From an uncultured Methanoregula sp. (GTDB lineage Archaea > Halobacteriota > Methanomicrobia > Methanomicrobiales > Methanospirillaceae), in NCBI RefSeq assembly GCF_963677065.1, contig NZ_OY781872.1, forward strand, positions 177,419 through 241,418: a stretch of DNA of 64,000 nucleotides. Reading direction: 5' to 3'. Shown here in pieces: positions 1-8,948 of this stretch. The notes below the pieces were generated by a model, which saw only the letters and a program-made list of their open reading frames with translations, did not search any database and was not told the origin of the DNA. Numbering within the stretch: the first letter of the stretch is position 1; each line of letters starts with the position of its first letter. The position numbers and the translations under genes are program-made.

Positions 1-5
1 AGGAA

Positions 6-374
6 GTGTCGAATGGAAAAATTCTCCTTGTCGAGGATGACGATATCATAGCAAAAGTGGAAGACTGGAGGCTTAAAAACCTTGGATACGAGGTGTGCGG
101 CAGGGCCACAACCGGGGCCGAGGCCATGGAACTGGTCGTGAACTGCAAGCCGGACCTGGTCCTCATGGACATCAATATCAAAGGGGATGTGGACGGGATC
201 GAGACCGCGAAGATGATCAAGAAAGGATTCAGCATTCCGGTCGTGTACGTCACCTCCCATTCCGACGGCCCGACCCTTGATCGGGCAAAAGCCACTCACC
301 CGGACGGTTTCATTGTCAAACCTTTTGAGGACAATGACCTGCGGGTTGCAATAGAACTGGCACTCAGAAAATAG
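6..374 (+). CDS. Single-domain response regulator receiver protein
   Basis: A 122-residue stand-alone receiver (CheY-like) domain with no output domain. The acidic pocket is Glu10-Asp11-Asp12, the phospho-acceptor is Asp55 in the LVLMD strand, the switch residue is Thr83 and the conserved lysine is Lys105 in the VKP motif, so phosphorylation should work. Such proteins relay phosphate from histidine kinases by protein contact. The start used is a GTG with no room for a ribosome-binding site inside the window, so the true start could lie upstream of the left edge. It converges on topA, and a T-rich stretch separates the two genes. The partner kinase cannot be assigned. Confidence 0.85.
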   Translation: MSNGKILLVEDDDIIAKVEDWRLKNLGYEVCGRATTGAEAMELVVNCKPDLVLMDINIKGDVDGIETAKMIKKGFSIPVVYVTSHSDGPTLDRAKATHPDGFIVKPFEDNDLRVAIELALRK

Positions 375-392
375 AAAATTATTTTTTTAAAT
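374..392. terminator. A/T-rich spacer between convergent genes
   Basis: The 12-bp gap between the receiver gene and topA contains a run of seven T on the plus strand, as expected for an archaeal oligo-T terminator of the plus-strand gene. No stable hairpin is visible. Confidence 0.4.
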
Positions 393-3215
393 CTGGATAA
401 CTGCGGTATCCCGTCTCTTCTGGCAGAGTTTCTGAAAGTCCCGGATCTTCTGTTCGGGAATTCCCGTTGCTGCAGAAAGTGCTGCAGCATCGGCCGCAAG
501 GAGGGCGTCGCCGTTGATGACATCTGCCCTGAAGAGTTTCTCAAGATTGGTTTCCGACAGACCTTTGATGGCGAGAAGCTCCTTTTTGCCTTTCTCGATC
601 TGGAGTTTGTTGACTTTCTTTGGCAGGGGCTTGTTGAGATACCGGCAGACCAGCTCGACATGTTTCTGGACGGTCGCAGTCGACATACCGGTGAGTTCCC
701 CGAGCGCTGCCGGGGTATGGGTGCAGAAGGATTCCGGGTCCATGATACCGGCCGCAATGTATTTTTTCAGGCTGACTGCGGGAATGCCGATCTCTTTTAA
801 AACCTGGCTGTGATAGAGCTTTTTTGCCTCAAGAAGGATCGTCTCGGCCTCGGCATCCCCGATACCGGCGGCTTTGAGATTTGCAGCCGTTGCCCTGGCA
901 AGACCGGAGAGTTCGGAGATACCGGATTCCTTCAAGGAACTCATGATCTTCGAATAACTCCTGCCTTTTCTCGGGATGAGATTCTCCCGCAGGAATTTGC
1001 GGCATTCGGACCGGCGCCTGAGCATGGCAAGAACGCCCTCGGCACCCCGGATCAGGGTCTCCGCGGTGCTTACGGAAATGTCCAGTTTTTTTGCCAGTAC
1101 GTCGGGTGCACTGTGGGCCAGCTCGGCAACGGTATAGATATGCCGGCTTTTGAGTTTCTCCAGGAGCGGCTCGTCCAGGCCGGGGATTTCGGCAAGCGAC
1201 TCGCTGTTGGAGTTGACATGGTGGCAGAGCGGGCAGCCGATGTCCCAGGGCCGTGCCCCTTTCCGCACAAGCCGGACAAAGTTCAGGTGGTGCTTGTCGC
1301 AGATGTCATCCGTGCGGATGGCAAAACCCCACTGGGCCATGGGGAGGCCAATATTGAACGTGCATTCGGGATACCGCGAGCACCCGATGAACTGGGTGTT
1401 GCCCCGCAGGTGCTTGATGGCGAGCGTTCCCCCGCAGACCGGGCATTTGCCTAGGTTCATCTCCTCGGCAGTGCGGTTGCGGATATCGTCGCCTATCACC
1501 TGGTCGTTTGCCTCGAGCTGGTCGAAGGCATGGTGGAGCATCTCCCGGGATTCCTTGATCACGTCTTCCCTTGTTCTCTGGCTCTCCTTGATGAGCTGCA
1601 TATGCGCTTCGAGCGTCTGGGTCATGTCGGGTTTTGTGATCGTGTCCGCATGCTGTTCTAAGGATTCGGTGACCACGGTCCCGACCAGGGTCGGGCGGAG
1701 GGGATTGCCTTCCACGTATTTGCGCGAGACCAGTTTTGCAATAACCTCGTGCCGGGTGCTCTTGGTGCCAAGGCCCAGTTCTTCCATCCGTTGGATGAGC
1801 TTGCTCTGGGTGTAGCGCGCCGGGGGCTGGGTCTCCTTCTCGTCGAGGGTTACTTTCTTTATGGGCAGCTTCTCGCCGGTCACGAACTCCGGAAGAAGCA
1901 TCTCCCGGGCTTCCGAGAACGGATAGACCGCGTGCCACCCGGGCTCCATCAGCTGCCCGCCGGTTGTGGTGTATTCCTCGCCACCGGCATCGAAGAGAAT
2001 CTTGAGGGTCTTCCATTGCGCATCGGGCGCAAGGGTTGCAAGGAACCGGCGCAGCACCAGTTCGTAGATCCTGAAGACATCATCCCCCAGCATCTCTTTT
2101 GTTGCGGCACCGGTCGGGTGGATCGGCGGGTGGTCGGTGGAGGACTTCTTGCCCCGGGTCGGCACCGCCCTGCGGTGTGCGATCACCCAGTCGACATCCT
2201 TTTTGAACGGGGAAGCGCGGAGGGTCTTGAGGATGCCGTCGAGATCCAGCGACGGGGGATACACGGTATTGTCGGTCCTCGGGTACGAGATGAAACCGTT
2301 CATGTACAGGTCTTCGGCTATCCGCATCGCATTGGCTGCCGAGAACCCGAGCCGGGCTGCGGCAACGATGTAGGTCGTGGTATCGAACGGGGACGGAGCC
2401 CGGTCCTGCTTCGATCCGATCTTGACATCGGTGACAAGGAGCGGTTCAACAGAACGGTCCCGCGCCTGTTCCGCAAGAGCTTTGTCGTGGAACCGGCCAT
2501 TGGTGTGCCGGGCCTCGATGGGTTCGCCCCGTTTCTCGGTGAGGAGCGAGAGCTGCCAGTACTTCTCCGGCACGAAGGCCTCGATCTCCTTCTCCCGGTC
2601 AACGATCATCGAGAGGGTGGGGCTCTGGACCCGGCCCACCGAGAGGATGTTGTTGCCACCGCGCCGGGCTGCAAGCGAGATGAAACGGGTTAAGGACGCC
2701 CCCCACATGAGATCGATGGACTGGCGGGCCTCGCCCGCTGCCGCAAGGGCGAAATCCAGCTCGGTTGTGTGGGAAAAAGCATGGGTGAGTTCCTGCTCGG
2801 TGATGGCGGAGAAACGGGCCCGGTCGATCTTGACACCGGCATTCGCCTGCCGGACAAGTTCGTAGGCCTCCTTCCCGATCAGTTCCCCTTCGGTATCAAA
2901 GTCCGTTGCAATCGTGACCCGGTCGGCCTTTTTTGCCAGTTTCTGGAGGAGCGCAACGATCCGCTTCTCGGTTGGCACCTTGATGGTCCGGGCATCGATC
3001 AGGCTCCGGGGGGTGTACTTGTCGCTCCTCCAGTTCTGGTATCCCGGCTCGAAGTCGATCTCGACCACGTGGCCCCGGAGCCCCACGGTCACGGTATCCC
3101 CGTAACTGTACGTGGAAACACCGGCATCCTTGTGCTCGGTCACTTTCTTCCCGTTACTGAGGATCTGCGCGATACGCCGGGCCGATATGTTCTTTTCCGC
3201 AACAATAAGGTGCAC
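387..3215 (-). CDS. topA: DNA topoisomerase I, archaeal type IA, with zinc fingers and helix-hairpin-helix tail
   Basis: A 942-residue type IA topoisomerase that relaxes negatively supercoiled DNA by a 5'-phosphotyrosine intermediate. The N-terminal TOPRIM domain has the DFDTEGE acidic motif near residue 106. The catalytic tyrosine lies in the ISYPRTDNT motif near residue 310. Zinc-binding cysteines follow at about 588-690 (CPVC...CSRYPEC, then CPLCHH). The last 250 residues contain several repeated helix-hairpin-helix-like segments of the IPGL/IKGL type, which makes the protein longer than bacterial core enzymes of about 700 residues. It is the last gene of a minus-strand run and starts 5 bp after the gatB stop. 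Confidence 0.95.
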   Translation of the reverse strand: MHLIVAEKNISARRIAQILSNGKKVTEHKDAGVSTYSYGDTVTVGLRGHVVEIDFEPGYQNWRSDKYTPRSLIDARTIKVPTEKRIVALLQKLAKKADRVTIATDFDTEGELIGKEAYELVRQANAGVKIDRARFSAITEQELTHAFSHTTELDFALAAAGEARQSIDLMWGASLTRFISLAARRGGNNILSVGRVQSPTLSMIVDREKEIEAFVPEKYWQLSLLTEKRGEPIEARHTNGRFHDKALAEQARDRSVEPLLVTDVKIGSKQDRAPSPFDTTTYIVAAARLGFSAANAMRIAEDLYMNGFISYPRTDNTVYPPSLDLDGILKTLRASPFKKDVDWVIAHRRAVPTRGKKSSTDHPPIHPTGAATKEMLGDDVFRIYELVLRRFLATLAPDAQWKTLKILFDAGGEEYTTTGGQLMEPGWHAVYPFSEAREMLLPEFVTGEKLPIKKVTLDEKETQPPARYTQSKLIQRMEELGLGTKSTRHEVIAKLVSRKYVEGNPLRPTLVGTVVTESLEQHADTITKPDMTQTLEAHMQLIKESQRTREDVIKESREMLHHAFDQLEANDQVIGDDIRNRTAEEMNLGKCPVCGGTLAIKHLRGNTQFIGCSRYPECTFNIGLPMAQWGFAIRTDDICDKHHLNFVRLVRKGARPWDIGCPLCHHVNSNSESLAEIPGLDEPLLEKLKSRHIYTVAELAHSAPDVLAKKLDISVSTAETLIRGAEGVLAMLRRRSECRKFLRENLIPRKGRSYSKIMSSLKESGISELSGLARATAANLKAAGIGDAEAETILLEAKKLYHSQVLKEIGIPAVSLKKYIAAGIMDPESFCTHTPAALGELTGMSTATVQKHVELVCRYLNKPLPKKVNKLQIEKGKKELLAIKGLSETNLEKLFRADVINGDALLAADAAALSAATGIPEQKIRDFQKLCQKRRDTAVIQI

Positions 3216-3220
3216 GAAGA

Positions 3221-4675
3221 TTACGCCTCCCGTGCCCTGAGCGCCTCAAGGAGCAGACGGTTGAGTTCGGCCGGGTCGGCTTTCCCGCGGGTCTTCTTCA
3301 TGACCTGCCCGACAAGGAAATTGATTGCTCCCGCCTTGCCGCTCCGGTAATCCTCGAGCGCTTTCGGGTTTTCATTGATCGCGTCATCGATTGCCTTTGC
3401 AATGATCCCGTCATCGCCAGCAGTCTTTGCCAGGTTGAGCCGGCTTACGATCCCCTCGGGAGTTTCCACGGTCTCTTTCTTGTGACGCTGGTCGAGCATC
3501 ACCCGCAGGACTTCGACTGCGTTCTTGTCCGTGAGCGTGCCTGATTTCAAGATACGGATGAGGCTCGTGATTGCCGCAGGTTCCACCAGGTCGAGGCTCA
3601 TGTCCCGGTAATTCAGCTCGCCTATCAGGGTGTCGGCGATCCAGGTCGACGAGAGCGGGGAGAGACCGGCCTTATCCGGAGCAACGACTTTCTCGAAGAA
3701 GTTCGCAAGCCTGAGCTCGCCCGTCAGGGTACGGGCATGGTTGAGCGAGCAGCCGTACTCTTTCATGAACCGCTCCCGGCGGGCATCCGGCAGTTCCGGG
3801 AGAGCAATGCCATCGAGCCAGGACCGGACCCGGAGCGGGCGCAGGTCCGGCTCGGGGAAGTAGCGGTAATCGTGCTCCTGCTCCTTGGACCGGCCAGCCT
3901 GGGTGACCCCCCGGGCTTCAAGGTAATGCCGGGTCTCGCGCTCGATCTTCTGGCCCCGGCGGATGAGGTTCCTCTGCCGGGTGACTTCAAACGTCAGCGC
4001 CTTCTCGACGCCCTTGTAGGAGGTGATGTTCTTGACTTCCACCCGCTCGCTGCCCAAAATCGAGATGTTGGCATCGACACGGAGCGATCCCTCCTTCTCG
4101 GAATCAAAGACGCTGAGGTATTCAAGGGTTGCCCGGAGTTTGTTCAAGAACTTCCTGGCTTCCTTGGGCGAGCGCATGTCCGGCTCGGAGACTATCTCGA
4201 TGAGCGGGATGCCTGCACGGTTGTAGTCCACAAGCGAGTACTTGCCCCGCTCGACATTGCCCATATGGACGAGACGGCCCGGGTCTTCCTCGACATGGAT
4301 CCGGGTGAGGCGGACTCTCTTCTCGCCGCCCTCGTCGCTCTCGATCTCCAGGTAGCCGCCTTCCGCGAGGGGCTTATCGTACTGGGTGATCTGGTAGGCC
4401 TTGTCAAGGTCCGGGTAGAAGTAGTTCTTCCGCGAGAACTCGGACTCGTTCAGGACCTCGCAGTTGAGGGCCTTTGCCACCTTCATGGCGTACTCGATCG
4501 CCTTTTTGTTCAGCGCCGGCATGGCACCGGGGAGACCGAGGCAGATGGGGCAGACATGGGTGTTGGGGCCGTCGCTCCGGTAATCCGTGGAGCAGCCGCA
4601 GAAGAGCTTGCTCTTCGTGTCCAGCTGGCAGTGCACTTCAAGCCCTACGATAACCTGGCCTTCTGCATCCACCAT
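3221..4675 (-). CDS. gatB: Aspartyl/glutamyl-tRNA(Asn/Gln) amidotransferase subunit B
   Basis: A 484-residue GatB with the N-terminal signature VGLEVHCQL, the cysteine pattern CGCS...CPICLGLPG for zinc binding, the YFYPDLDK and DYNRAGIPLIEIVSEPD-type core motifs, and the C-terminal helical YqeY-like tail (LVGQVMKKTRGKADP). With GatA and GatC it converts misacylated Glu-tRNA(Gln) or Asp-tRNA(Asn) to the amide form; GatB carries the kinase and tRNA-binding site. The ATG start lies 3 bp after the gatA stop, consistent with translational coupling. Length is normal for the family. Confidence 0.96.
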   Translation of the reverse strand: MVDAEGQVIVGLEVHCQLDTKSKLFCGCSTDYRSDGPNTHVCPICLGLPGAMPALNKKAIEYAMKVAKALNCEVLNESEFSRKNYFYPDLDKAYQITQYDKPLAEGGYLEIESDEGGEKRVRLTRIHVEEDPGRLVHMGNVERGKYSLVDYNRAGIPLIEIVSEPDMRSPKEARKFLNKLRATLEYLSVFDSEKEGSLRVDANISILGSERVEVKNITSYKGVEKALTFEVTRQRNLIRRGQKIERETRHYLEARGVTQAGRSKEQEHDYRYFPEPDLRPLRVRSWLDGIALPELPDARRERFMKEYGCSLNHARTLTGELRLANFFEKVVAPDKAGLSPLSSTWIADTLIGELNYRDMSLDLVEPAAITSLIRILKSGTLTDKNAVEVLRVMLDQRHKKETVETPEGIVSRLNLAKTAGDDGIIAKAIDDAINENPKALEDYRSGKAGAINFLVGQVMKKTRGKADPAELNRLLLEALRAREA

Positions 4676-4678
4676 GAG

Positions 4679-5977
4679 TTAGCTCACCGCCTGTTCGTAC
4701 GCATACGCGACATCGATGATACGTTCGTCCTCAAACATCCGGCCCATGATCTGGAGACCCACCGGCATGCCGCCGGATTTGCCGCAGGGCACCGAGATCG
4801 CCGGGATTCCGGCAAGATTGGCGGGCACCGTGAGGATATCGGCTAAGTACATCGAGAGCGGGTCTGACTTTTCCTTTAATTTGAACGCAACTGTCGGCAT
4901 GGTCGGGCCGGCAATCACGTCGACATCCGCAAAGATGCGGTTGAAGTCATTCAAGACATTCTGGCGGGCAACCTGGGCTTTTGCATAATATTTGCCATAG
5001 TACCCGCTCGAGAGCGCAAACGTCCCGAGCATAATCCGGCGCCGCACTTCGGGGCCGAACCCGTCCCGGCGCACGTCCTGGTAGGCATCGTGCCACGACT
5101 TCTTCGTATCAACCGTCGGGCCGTACCGGACCCCGTCGAACCGGGCAAGGTTGGAGCTGGCTTCGCAGGTGCAGGTGACATAGTACGCGGCAAGGGCGTA
5201 CTCCATGGAGGGGATGCTGCAGGGAACGGTTGTTGCGCCCAGCTCTTCGAGCTTCCCGATGGCGGCCTTTACTACCCCGGAAACGCCGGCATCCACACCG
5301 GCCCCGAAATATTCCTGGGGGATACCGATCCGGAGCCCTTTGATATCGGCAGAGGGGGTGTGGGTATAGGGCTTGTCCCGGGACGTGGAGTCGTGGCGGT
5401 CGTAACCGGCAATGACACCCATGAGATCCGAGACATCCTTAACCGTCCTTCCCATGGGGCCGATCTGCTCGAGCGAATTGGCGTACGCGATCAGGCCGTA
5501 CCGGGAGACCCGGCCGTACGAGGGCTTCAGCCCCACGATACCGCAGAATGCGGCAGGACACCGGATCGATCCGCCGGTGTCGGTCCCGAGCGCCATCCGG
5601 ACCATCCCGGCGGCGACCGCGGCTGCACTGCCGCCGCTCGATCCGCCCGGCACCCGGCCGGTATCGCAGGGGTTGAGGGTTGGGCCGAATGCGGAGTTTT
5701 CCGTGGTGGTTCCCATGCCGAACTCGTCCATGTTGGTCTTTCCCACGATGGCGGCCCCGGATTCCCTGAGGAGCTGCACAACATGGGCATCGTACGGGGG
5801 AATGTACCCTTTCAGGATCCGGGATGCGCAGGTGGTCTCGATCCCCTGCGTGGAGATATTGTCCTTGACGGCAACTGCAACACCGGCAAGTTTTCCTGAC
5901 CCATGGGATGCCGTACTGCAGGTGGCAAGAAAGGCATTGTACCGGTCATCCGGTTCAAAGGTGATCTTCCCGCTCAC
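4679..5977 (-). CDS. gatA: Aspartyl/glutamyl-tRNA(Asn/Gln) amidotransferase subunit A
   Basis: A 432-residue amidase-signature protein. The Lys-Ser-Ser catalytic triad is present: the lysine in AVAVKDNI, the glycine/serine-rich GGSSGGSAAAVAAG segment and the GTDTGGSIRCPA loop. It hydrolyses glutamine and channels ammonia to GatB. It is slightly shorter than the usual 450-480 residues. The start is a GTG whose first base is the last base of the gatC TAG stop, a one-base overlap typical of coupled subunits. Confidence 0.95.
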   Translation of the reverse strand: MSGKITFEPDDRYNAFLATCSTASHGSGKLAGVAVAVKDNISTQGIETTCASRILKGYIPPYDAHVVQLLRESGAAIVGKTNMDEFGMGTTTENSAFGPTLNPCDTGRVPGGSSGGSAAAVAAGMVRMALGTDTGGSIRCPAAFCGIVGLKPSYGRVSRYGLIAYANSLEQIGPMGRTVKDVSDLMGVIAGYDRHDSTSRDKPYTHTPSADIKGLRIGIPQEYFGAGVDAGVSGVVKAAIGKLEELGATTVPCSIPSMEYALAAYYVTCTCEASSNLARFDGVRYGPTVDTKKSWHDAYQDVRRDGFGPEVRRRIMLGTFALSSGYYGKYYAKAQVARQNVLNDFNRIFADVDVIAGPTMPTVAFKLKEKSDPLSMYLADILTVPANLAGIPAISVPCGKSGGMPVGLQIMGRMFEDERIIDVAYAYEQAVS

Positions 5978-6246
5978 TACATCACCTTCGGCGCCTTGAT
6001 GAAACCGTCTTCTTTGAGAGGTGCATTAAAAAGCACCTCTTCCTGGGAGAGCGATGGCTCCACAACGTCTTCGCGCAGGACATTGTAGAGATCGCGCACA
6101 AAACCCGAGTCCCCGGGTACGCGGTCGAGGGTATCGAAATATTCAATAATTGCATTGAACTGGTGCGTAAAGGTGCCCAGTTCCTCATGGGGGATGCCGA
6201 CATCGGCAAGCTCCGCGATATGTTGTACATCTTTTTCAGTGACCAT
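5977..6246 (-). CDS. gatC: Aspartyl/glutamyl-tRNA(Asn/Gln) amidotransferase subunit C
   Basis: An 89-residue GatC, the small subunit that wraps around GatA and GatB and stabilises the complex. The N-terminus reads VTEKDVQHIAELADVGI, the family's opening helix, and the centre carries the ILEYFDTLD-like segment (IIEYFDTLDRVP) followed by the LREDVVEPSLS motif seen across GatC proteins. The ATG start overlaps the end of the upstream asparagine-synthase-like gene by 11 bases, so the two are probably co-translated. Confidence 0.93.
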   Translation of the reverse strand: MVTEKDVQHIAELADVGIPHEELGTFTHQFNAIIEYFDTLDRVPGDSGFVRDLYNVLREDVVEPSLSQEEVLFNAPLKEDGFIKAPKVM

Positions 6247-7240
6247 GGTCCACCCTGCTGATGTGGTCTATGTAATCTTGCATGGACGTTTTATAACCGT
6301 TTTTCCGGGCAAGCTTCCGCAGCACCCCGTACACCCCGCTCCCGTATTGCATGGCTTTCTTCTCGTACCATGCGAGATCCGGGGAAATATACCGCTCTGC
6401 GACCTCCCTTAAGGGGATCTTACGCCGGCCATTCCGGACTTTGTCCGCGGCCGGGATCGCCCGGGCAGCGCGCACAACCCGCGCATCCAGGTAGGGCATG
6501 GACAGGTACGTGCCGTGGAGCGCCGCTACCGACTGGTCGCGCCGGGCCTGGTCTTCGAGGCCCAGGAAGTCCCGGGCAAGGTCGGCTTCAAGGGTCTCCG
6601 ATTCGAGATAGCGGGAGTAGCCTCCGAAGAGCTCGTCGGCACCCTGGCCGGTGATGATACGGCGGTACCCGTTCTCGCCCGCCCACCGGGTGATGAAGAA
6701 CTGGGTGAGGGCGATACCCGTGTTGACCGGATCCTTGCGGGGGATTGTCCGGATAACTTCGGGAAGTGCCGGTTCGAGCTCGCTCTCCGGGATCGTGACA
6801 AACGTGCAGGAGAGCCCGAGGGATGCTGCAGCCTTCCTGGCCTGCAGGAGATCATGCGATCCTTCCAGCCCAACGGCAACGCACTCCCGCTGTGCAAGGT
6901 ATGCAACGAGCGTGGAGTCGACCCCCCCCGATAATGCCACCACGCCCTCATCGCTGCGCAGTTTCACGGCAGTAACAATCGCTTCGTCAAGCGGCAGTGC
7001 CGGAACTGCAGGTTCGATATCCCCCGCGATCCTGCCATTGCAGACCAGTTTTCCTCTCGGGCCGGTCCCGTTCATGATCCCGAAACAGTCCCGGGCACTG
7101 CACCCGTCCCAGGAAAGGAAAAATTCCCCGCCAAACCGGAGGATCTTGTCCTGCTGGTTTCTGCAGATCTCCTCGATCTCAGAAAGTGCAAGCCTCCTCC
7201 CGTCGAGTTCCACCCATCCGGATACCTGTATCCCGCTCAT
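6236..7240 (-). CDS. Asparagine synthase-like PP-loop ATPase without a full glutaminase domain
   Basis: A 334-residue protein with the ATP pyrophosphatase domain of class B asparagine synthetases: the PP-loop LSGGVDSTL near residue 100, then GQGADELFGGY and a C-terminal KIPLRE segment. The first 90 residues are short and lack the N-terminal catalytic cysteine of the glutamine amidotransferase domain, so any amidation would have to use free ammonia or another ammonia source. It heads the gatCAB-topA run and overlaps gatC by 11 bases. The substrate is unknown; aspartate is possible, but amidation of another carboxylate cannot be excluded. Confidence 0.8.
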   Translation of the reverse strand: MSGIQVSGWVELDGRRLALSEIEEICRNQQDKILRFGGEFFLSWDGCSARDCFGIMNGTGPRGKLVCNGRIAGDIEPAVPALPLDEAIVTAVKLRSDEGVVALSGGVDSTLVAYLAQRECVAVGLEGSHDLLQARKAAASLGLSCTFVTIPESELEPALPEVIRTIPRKDPVNTGIALTQFFITRWAGENGYRRIITGQGADELFGGYSRYLESETLEADLARDFLGLEDQARRDQSVAALHGTYLSMPYLDARVVRAARAIPAADKVRNGRRKIPLREVAERYISPDLAWYEKKAMQYGSGVYGVLRKLARKNGYKTSMQDYIDHISRVDHGH

Positions 7241-7285
7241 GTCCAGCTTATCAGTCCCGATCGTTCACACTCAGTACCCCGGCAA

Positions 7286-7296
7286 TCTAATAAAAC
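7286..7296 (-). promoter_or_regulatory. Possible TATA box of the asparagine-synthase-like/gatCAB/topA operon
   Basis: On the minus strand the sequence GTTTTATTAG lies about 50 bp before the ATG at 7240. It is the only A/T-rich box in the spacer, which suits a TATA element with a short leader. Weak evidence. Confidence 0.35.
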
Positions 7297-7521
7297 ATAT
7301 CTTTCCGGGTTGCGACGGGCGCAGGATCTGCAACAGCCCGGCCCCATCATGATTCCTGGGGAAAATTCACCATAATGGCGGGATCGTCTTTGTGGAAACC
7401 CCACAAAACCACAGAATTGTTTTTTGACATGGAGGGTTAATAGTTTAGAGCACGGGAAGCGCTGCACCGGTCAATGGAACCGGGCATACGATCTCGCTGC
7501 AGAGCCAGCACATCTGCAAGC

Positions 7522-7604
7522 GGGAGGATAGGAAAGCTGGCCAACTCCGCCGGACTTAAGATCCGGTCCTTAGTGGTTCTTGGGTTCGAATCCCAATCCT
7601 CCCA
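7522..7604 (+). tRNA. tRNA-Leu, anticodon UAA
   Basis: The acceptor stem GGGAGGA at 7522-7528 pairs perfectly with TCCTCCC at 7597-7603, with discriminator A at 7604. The anticodon stem CCGGA/TCCGG closes the seven-base loop CTTAAGA, giving anticodon TAA at 7557-7559. The T arm is TTGGG/CCCAA with loop TTCGAAT. A long variable arm lies between 7566 and 7579, as expected of a class II leucine tRNA. No intron is seen and CCA is not encoded. A T-rich stretch follows at about 7609-7615. Confidence 0.95.
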
Positions 7605-7665
7605 TTCTTCTTTTTGAAATTTCTGACCATCTGCAGGATATCCGGTTGCACGTTGCCCCCGATTG

Positions 7666-8907
7666 TCAGAGCAGGGTTTTTGGTTTGTATACCAGGTTCC
7701 CGACAACCAGGCCGATTGCAAGCGTCACGGCCACAACGAACATGTGAGTGAACTCCTGGAGCCCCAGAAGCGTGCTGCCGGTGGAAATGGCCACCAGTCC
7801 CCGGAAACCGATACTTCCGCTCACCATGAAAACAAAAGCGGGCAGGATCACATTGGATGTCGGGCGGTTGGTTTTGTCGGACCAGACATTGGCAAAGACC
7901 ATGGCCATGGCCGTACCGAGGAAGTTGCCGAGATCGTTTCCCTGGATATGTACACCGAGCACAATCCCGAGGCAGGCAGTTGCACAGCAGGCCATTGCCC
8001 AGACGAGATCCCGCGGGGGGGTCTGGAATGCGATGCAGAGTCCAGCGGCAAGAACCATTGCAAAGACCCAGATCCAGCCAGGTCCGATGGACGCTGCTGC
8101 AGCACCGGAGACCGGCAGGAAGACCGAGACGAGCGTGACTGACGTCCATGCCCCGGCAAAGAGCAGGGCCAGGCAGATCAGGCCGCTGGCCAGGTTACTG
8201 AGACCGGAGACCACGTGCTTTGAGGTCAGTTCTATGACCCCGACACTGATGGAAAATCCCGGGATGAGGTAAATGATAGCGGAGAGAGTAACGAGATACA
8301 CCTGGACTCCCGGCAGGAGGAACCCTGCAGCCGCTGCAAGCACCCCGGCAACAAACGCGCAGAGGAAGGGAGTCCAGTCCAGGAGCCGGCCCGGGGACTG
8401 CTTCGCGAGGGTGACGAGCATGAAGACAACCAGGCTCAGGACTGCTGCAAGAAGGATATCCAGCCATCCCCCCTGGAGGAAACCCGCAAACCCGGCCCCG
8501 CACAAGGCGTAGCCCACCGCCACCAGGTAATTCCCATAGGGTGGCGGCATTGCATCGATCGCATCCAAGGCAGCGGTTGCCTCATCCAGGCTGACGGTAC
8601 CTGCCTCAACGCGGGATACCAGTTCGCCGACTTTTGCAAGTTTGGCAAGGTCGAATCCCGTTCCCTGAAGCGGGACTTCGTAGTGCCTCTGCCAGAGTGC
8701 ATCATCCGGTTTTGTGAAGGTGAAGGAAAGACTGGTCGGCGTTGATGAGAAGAACCCGGAAAATCCCAGGGCAGTTGTCGTGCGGGAGAGGTACGATTCC
8801 AGCCGCCGGGCCTGCGGGCCGTACCCGTGAGCGAGCGTCCCGAGCCGGATCACGAACCTGCAGACGGATTCAAACCGTGGATCTGCATCTGCATCCATAT
8901 CAGGCAT
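7666..8907 (-). CDS. Threonine/serine exporter family membrane protein (ThrE, DUF1212 type)
   Basis: A 413-residue membrane protein of the ThrE family, which fuses an N-terminal soluble domain to about ten transmembrane helices. The soluble part (residues 1-130) contains the LGTLAHGYG and SFTFT-type segments of this family, and helices follow from about residue 140 (YLVAVGYALCGAGFAGFLQGG onward) to the C-terminus. Known members export threonine and serine; the archaeal substrate is not established. No linked amino-acid gene is present. The gene stands alone between the tRNA and an amidohydrolase gene. Confidence 0.85.
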   Translation of the reverse strand: MPDMDADADPRFESVCRFVIRLGTLAHGYGPQARRLESYLSRTTTALGFSGFFSSTPTSLSFTFTKPDDALWQRHYEVPLQGTGFDLAKLAKVGELVSRVEAGTVSLDEATAALDAIDAMPPPYGNYLVAVGYALCGAGFAGFLQGGWLDILLAAVLSLVVFMLVTLAKQSPGRLLDWTPFLCAFVAGVLAAAAGFLLPGVQVYLVTLSAIIYLIPGFSISVGVIELTSKHVVSGLSNLASGLICLALLFAGAWTSVTLVSVFLPVSGAAAASIGPGWIWVFAMVLAAGLCIAFQTPPRDLVWAMACCATACLGIVLGVHIQGNDLGNFLGTAMAMVFANVWSDKTNRPTSNVILPAFVFMVSGSIGFRGLVAISTGSTLLGLQEFTHMFVVAVTLAIGLVVGNLVYKPKTLL

Positions 8908-8948
8908 GGGTTCTCCGTGTCATGTATCCCGGCATTTCCCATTATAGG

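Noticed and set aside
3737..4846. 369-codon plus-strand frame opposite gatB
   Set aside because: No family match, and it covers a gene with strong evidence in the other frame.
8860..8880. Sequence like a tRNA T-loop (GGATTCAAACC) in the ThrE-like gene
   Set aside because: No matching acceptor or anticodon arms; it is part of the coding sequence.
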